Source: 3107 sp965216225 (GTDB lineage Bacteria; Pseudomonadota; Alphaproteobacteria; Rhodobacterales; Rhodobacteraceae). Taken from it: a DNA stretch of 52,199 bases. The stretch's first letter is position 1, and each line of letters starts with the position of its first letter. Where the stretch lies: NCBI GenBank assembly GCA_965216225.1, contig CBDCFF010000008.1:1-52199 (forward strand), in the 5' to 3' direction. Position numbers and translations under genes: made by a program. Under the pieces are notes generated by a model that was not told where the DNA came from, made no database searches, and saw only the letters and a program-made list of their open reading frames with translations. Shown one piece after another: positions 50,764 to 52,199 of this stretch.

Positions 50764-50815
50764 CGGAATTGTACTTTGTATCATTGACTGAGCGGGAATT
50801 GAGGAGGATGTTGCG

Positions 50816-51934
50816 ATGGTGGGACGTTTGGCGGATGCAGTGGTTCTGAGCGAAGATGAGCGCCGTTTTCTCGAGGGTCAGGTTCGGCGTCACAAAGCGG
50901 CACGTTCGCTGTCGGACCGATGCCGGATGATCCTGCTGTGCGCCGATGGATTGGCGAGCAAGGAAGTGGCGGCCCGGCTTGGGGTGCATGAACACACAGT
51001 CGGCAAATGGCGCAGACGTTTTGTGCGATGCCGGATTGAAGGTCTCACCGACGAATACCGTTCCGGTCGCCCGCGCACCGTGTCGGACGATCAGGTGACT
51101 GCGGTGATTGAGCGCACGCTGAACACGCCCCCGAGGGATGCGACCCATTGGTCGCTCCGAAGCATGGCAGCCGCGACGGGACTGTCGCACACCACCATCC
51201 GGCGGATTTGGAACGGGTTCGGCCTGCAACCGCACCGAAGCGAGACATTCAAGCTCTCAACCGACCCGCTGTTCGTGGACAAGGTGCACGATATCGTCGG
51301 GCTGTACCTGTCACCGCCGAACAGGGCTGTCGTGTTGTGTGTTGACGAGAAATCGCAAATCCAGGCGCTGGATCGCGAACAGCCTGTGCTGCCAGTGGCG
51401 CCCGGCGTGGCCGAGCGGCGCACCCACACCTGCATCCGACACGCCACGACGTCGCTTTTTGCAGCACTGGATATCGCCACCGGCGCCGTGATCGGCAAAT
51501 GCTGCAAGCGGCGCCGCGCCACCGGGTTCCTCGACGTCCTCGAACAGATCGACCGGCAGATGCCGGACGGGCCGGAGGTGCATATCGTCATGGACAATTA
51601 CGCCACCCACAAAACCCCGAAGATCAAGGCCTGGCTGGCACGCCGCCCGCATTGGCATGTCCACTTCACACCGCCCCCGGCTGGTTGGATCAATCAGGTG
51701 GAGCGTTGGTTTGCTGAACTGACGCGCAAGCAACTGCTGCGCGGCGTCCATCGTTCAACGGCGGAACCGGAAGCCGATATCGCTGCATTTATCGAGGCCC
51801 ATAACGAAAACCCCAAACCCTGCAAATGGGTCAAACCCGCCGACCATATCCTCGCCTCTGTCAAGCGGTTCTGCCAACGCGCCCAACAAAACTCATGTGC
51901 CGAACTTTGGATGCAGGTGACCAGGGTCTGTTGA
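50816..51934 (+). CDS. IS630-family transposase C (a different group from A and B)
   Basis: 372 residues from ATG 50816, behind GAGGAGG. HTH units (GLASKEVAARLGVHEHTVGK, AATGLSHTTIRRIWNGFGLQ) and a DDE domain: Asp in VVLCVDEKSQIQALDREQPV, Asp in VHIVMDNYATHKTPKIKAWL, Glu in GWINQVERWFAELTRKQLLR. It is read in one frame without a shift site. The last residues (ELWMQVTRVC) look non-native, so the 3' end seems replaced by the left end of the following IS5 element. Confidence 0.9.
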   Translation: MVGRLADAVVLSEDERRFLEGQVRRHKAARSLSDRCRMILLCADGLASKEVAARLGVHEHTVGKWRRRFVRCRIEGLTDEYRSGRPRTVSDDQVTAVIERTLNTPPRDATHWSLRSMAAATGLSHTTIRRIWNGFGLQPHRSETFKLSTDPLFVDKVHDIVGLYLSPPNRAVVLCVDEKSQIQALDREQPVLPVAPGVAERRTHTCIRHATTSLFAALDIATGAVIGKCCKRRRATGFLDVLEQIDRQMPDGPEVHIVMDNYATHKTPKIKAWLARRPHWHVHFTPPPAGWINQVERWFAELTRKQLLRGVHRSTAEPEADIAAFIEAHNENPKPCKWVKPADHILASVKRFCQRAQQNSCAELWMQVTRVC

Positions 51935-51993
51935 GATTCGGGATTTTCATTTTCGCTGACATCTGATTCATTCTTTCCCAAAGGGAGAATGAA

Positions 51994-52199
51994 ATGTTGA
52001 GCGAGCGTTTTGTTATCAATGACGCGCAATGGGCTTTGATGGAACCGCATTGTTTTGGCAAGAAACGCGATCCCGGTCGCACTGGCGGTGACAGCCGTCT
52101 TTTTCTGGAAGCCGTATTGTGGATTGCTCGAACCGGGGCGCCCTGGCGTGATCTTCCATCCGGCTTTGGCAATTGGAACACCGTTTACAAACGTTTCCG
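51994..52199 (+). CDS. IS5-family transposase 2, N-terminal part, runs off the window
   Basis: ATG 51994 follows AAGGGAG. MLSERFVINDAQWALMEPHC and FLEAVLWIARTGAPWRDLPS with FGNWNTVYKRF are the DUF4096-type N-terminus of IS5-group transposases. It differs from the IS5 at 49912. The upstream 60 nt (from about 51930) probably belong to its left end. The rest lies outside the window. Confidence 0.88.
   Translation, partial: MLSERFVINDAQWALMEPHCFGKKRDPGRTGGDSRLFLEAVLWIARTGAPWRDLPSGFGNWNTVYKRF

Overview
The window looks like chromosomal DNA of an alphaproteobacterium of the order Rhodobacterales. The basis is high G+C, the gene order phoH-ybeY-corC-lnt-metK-trmB, the trio murA-DUF2948-hisD, a TIGR01459-type HAD gene near maoC and ribF, a SAM/SAH-type riboswitch in front of metK, and a Tad pilus operon in the order cpaC-ompA-cpaE-cpaF-tadB-tadC-TPR-TPR-cpaA. 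It carries an unusually heavy load of insertion sequences (IS256, IS481, IS110, IS630, IS4, IS66, IS21 and IS5 types), many nested or decayed. No identity search was possible, so family names rest on recognised motifs.

Layout. 1-7.6 kb is an IS graveyard: an IS256 copy that decapitates an EnvZ-like histidine kinase, tRNA-Asn, a TPP-enzyme fragment cut by an IS481 element, a second IS481, and a decayed IS110 interrupted by an intact IS256 with a 9-bp target duplication. 7.6-12.3 kb holds housekeeping genes: prs, a 2-hydroxychromene-2-carboxylate isomerase-like gene, and the minus-strand cluster maoC-ribF-UPF0260-threonine aldolase. 12.3-16.1 kb is a three-level nest, IS630 holding IS256 holding IS110, that separates the HAD gene from maoC. 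16.1-27.6 kb has the HAD gene and the Tad operon, without flp, cpaB or tadE/F/G. 27.9-40.8 kb is mostly housekeeping: tRNA-Thr, murA, hisD, cmk, a MarR regulator beside a dehydrogenase relic, aroA, trmB, metK, lnt, corC, ybeY and phoH. 40.9-52.2 kb is a second IS island: a RecQ-like helicase relic, then one GIY-YIG-type gene broken by IS4, IS630, an IS66 that itself contains an IS21, and finally an IS5, followed by another IS630 and another IS5.

Most notable. The IS110 element nested in the third IS256 copy has a 5' non-coding leader that reads as a bridge RNA. Two 7-nt guides lie on opposite sides of one internal loop and match the two halves of the site where the element sits, sharing a CT core. 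They match this IS256 allele and mismatch the other two copies in the window. The second highlight is the shredded GIY-YIG-type gene: removing each IS with one copy of its target duplication restores one continuous reading frame over about 120 codons, so the hits look recent.
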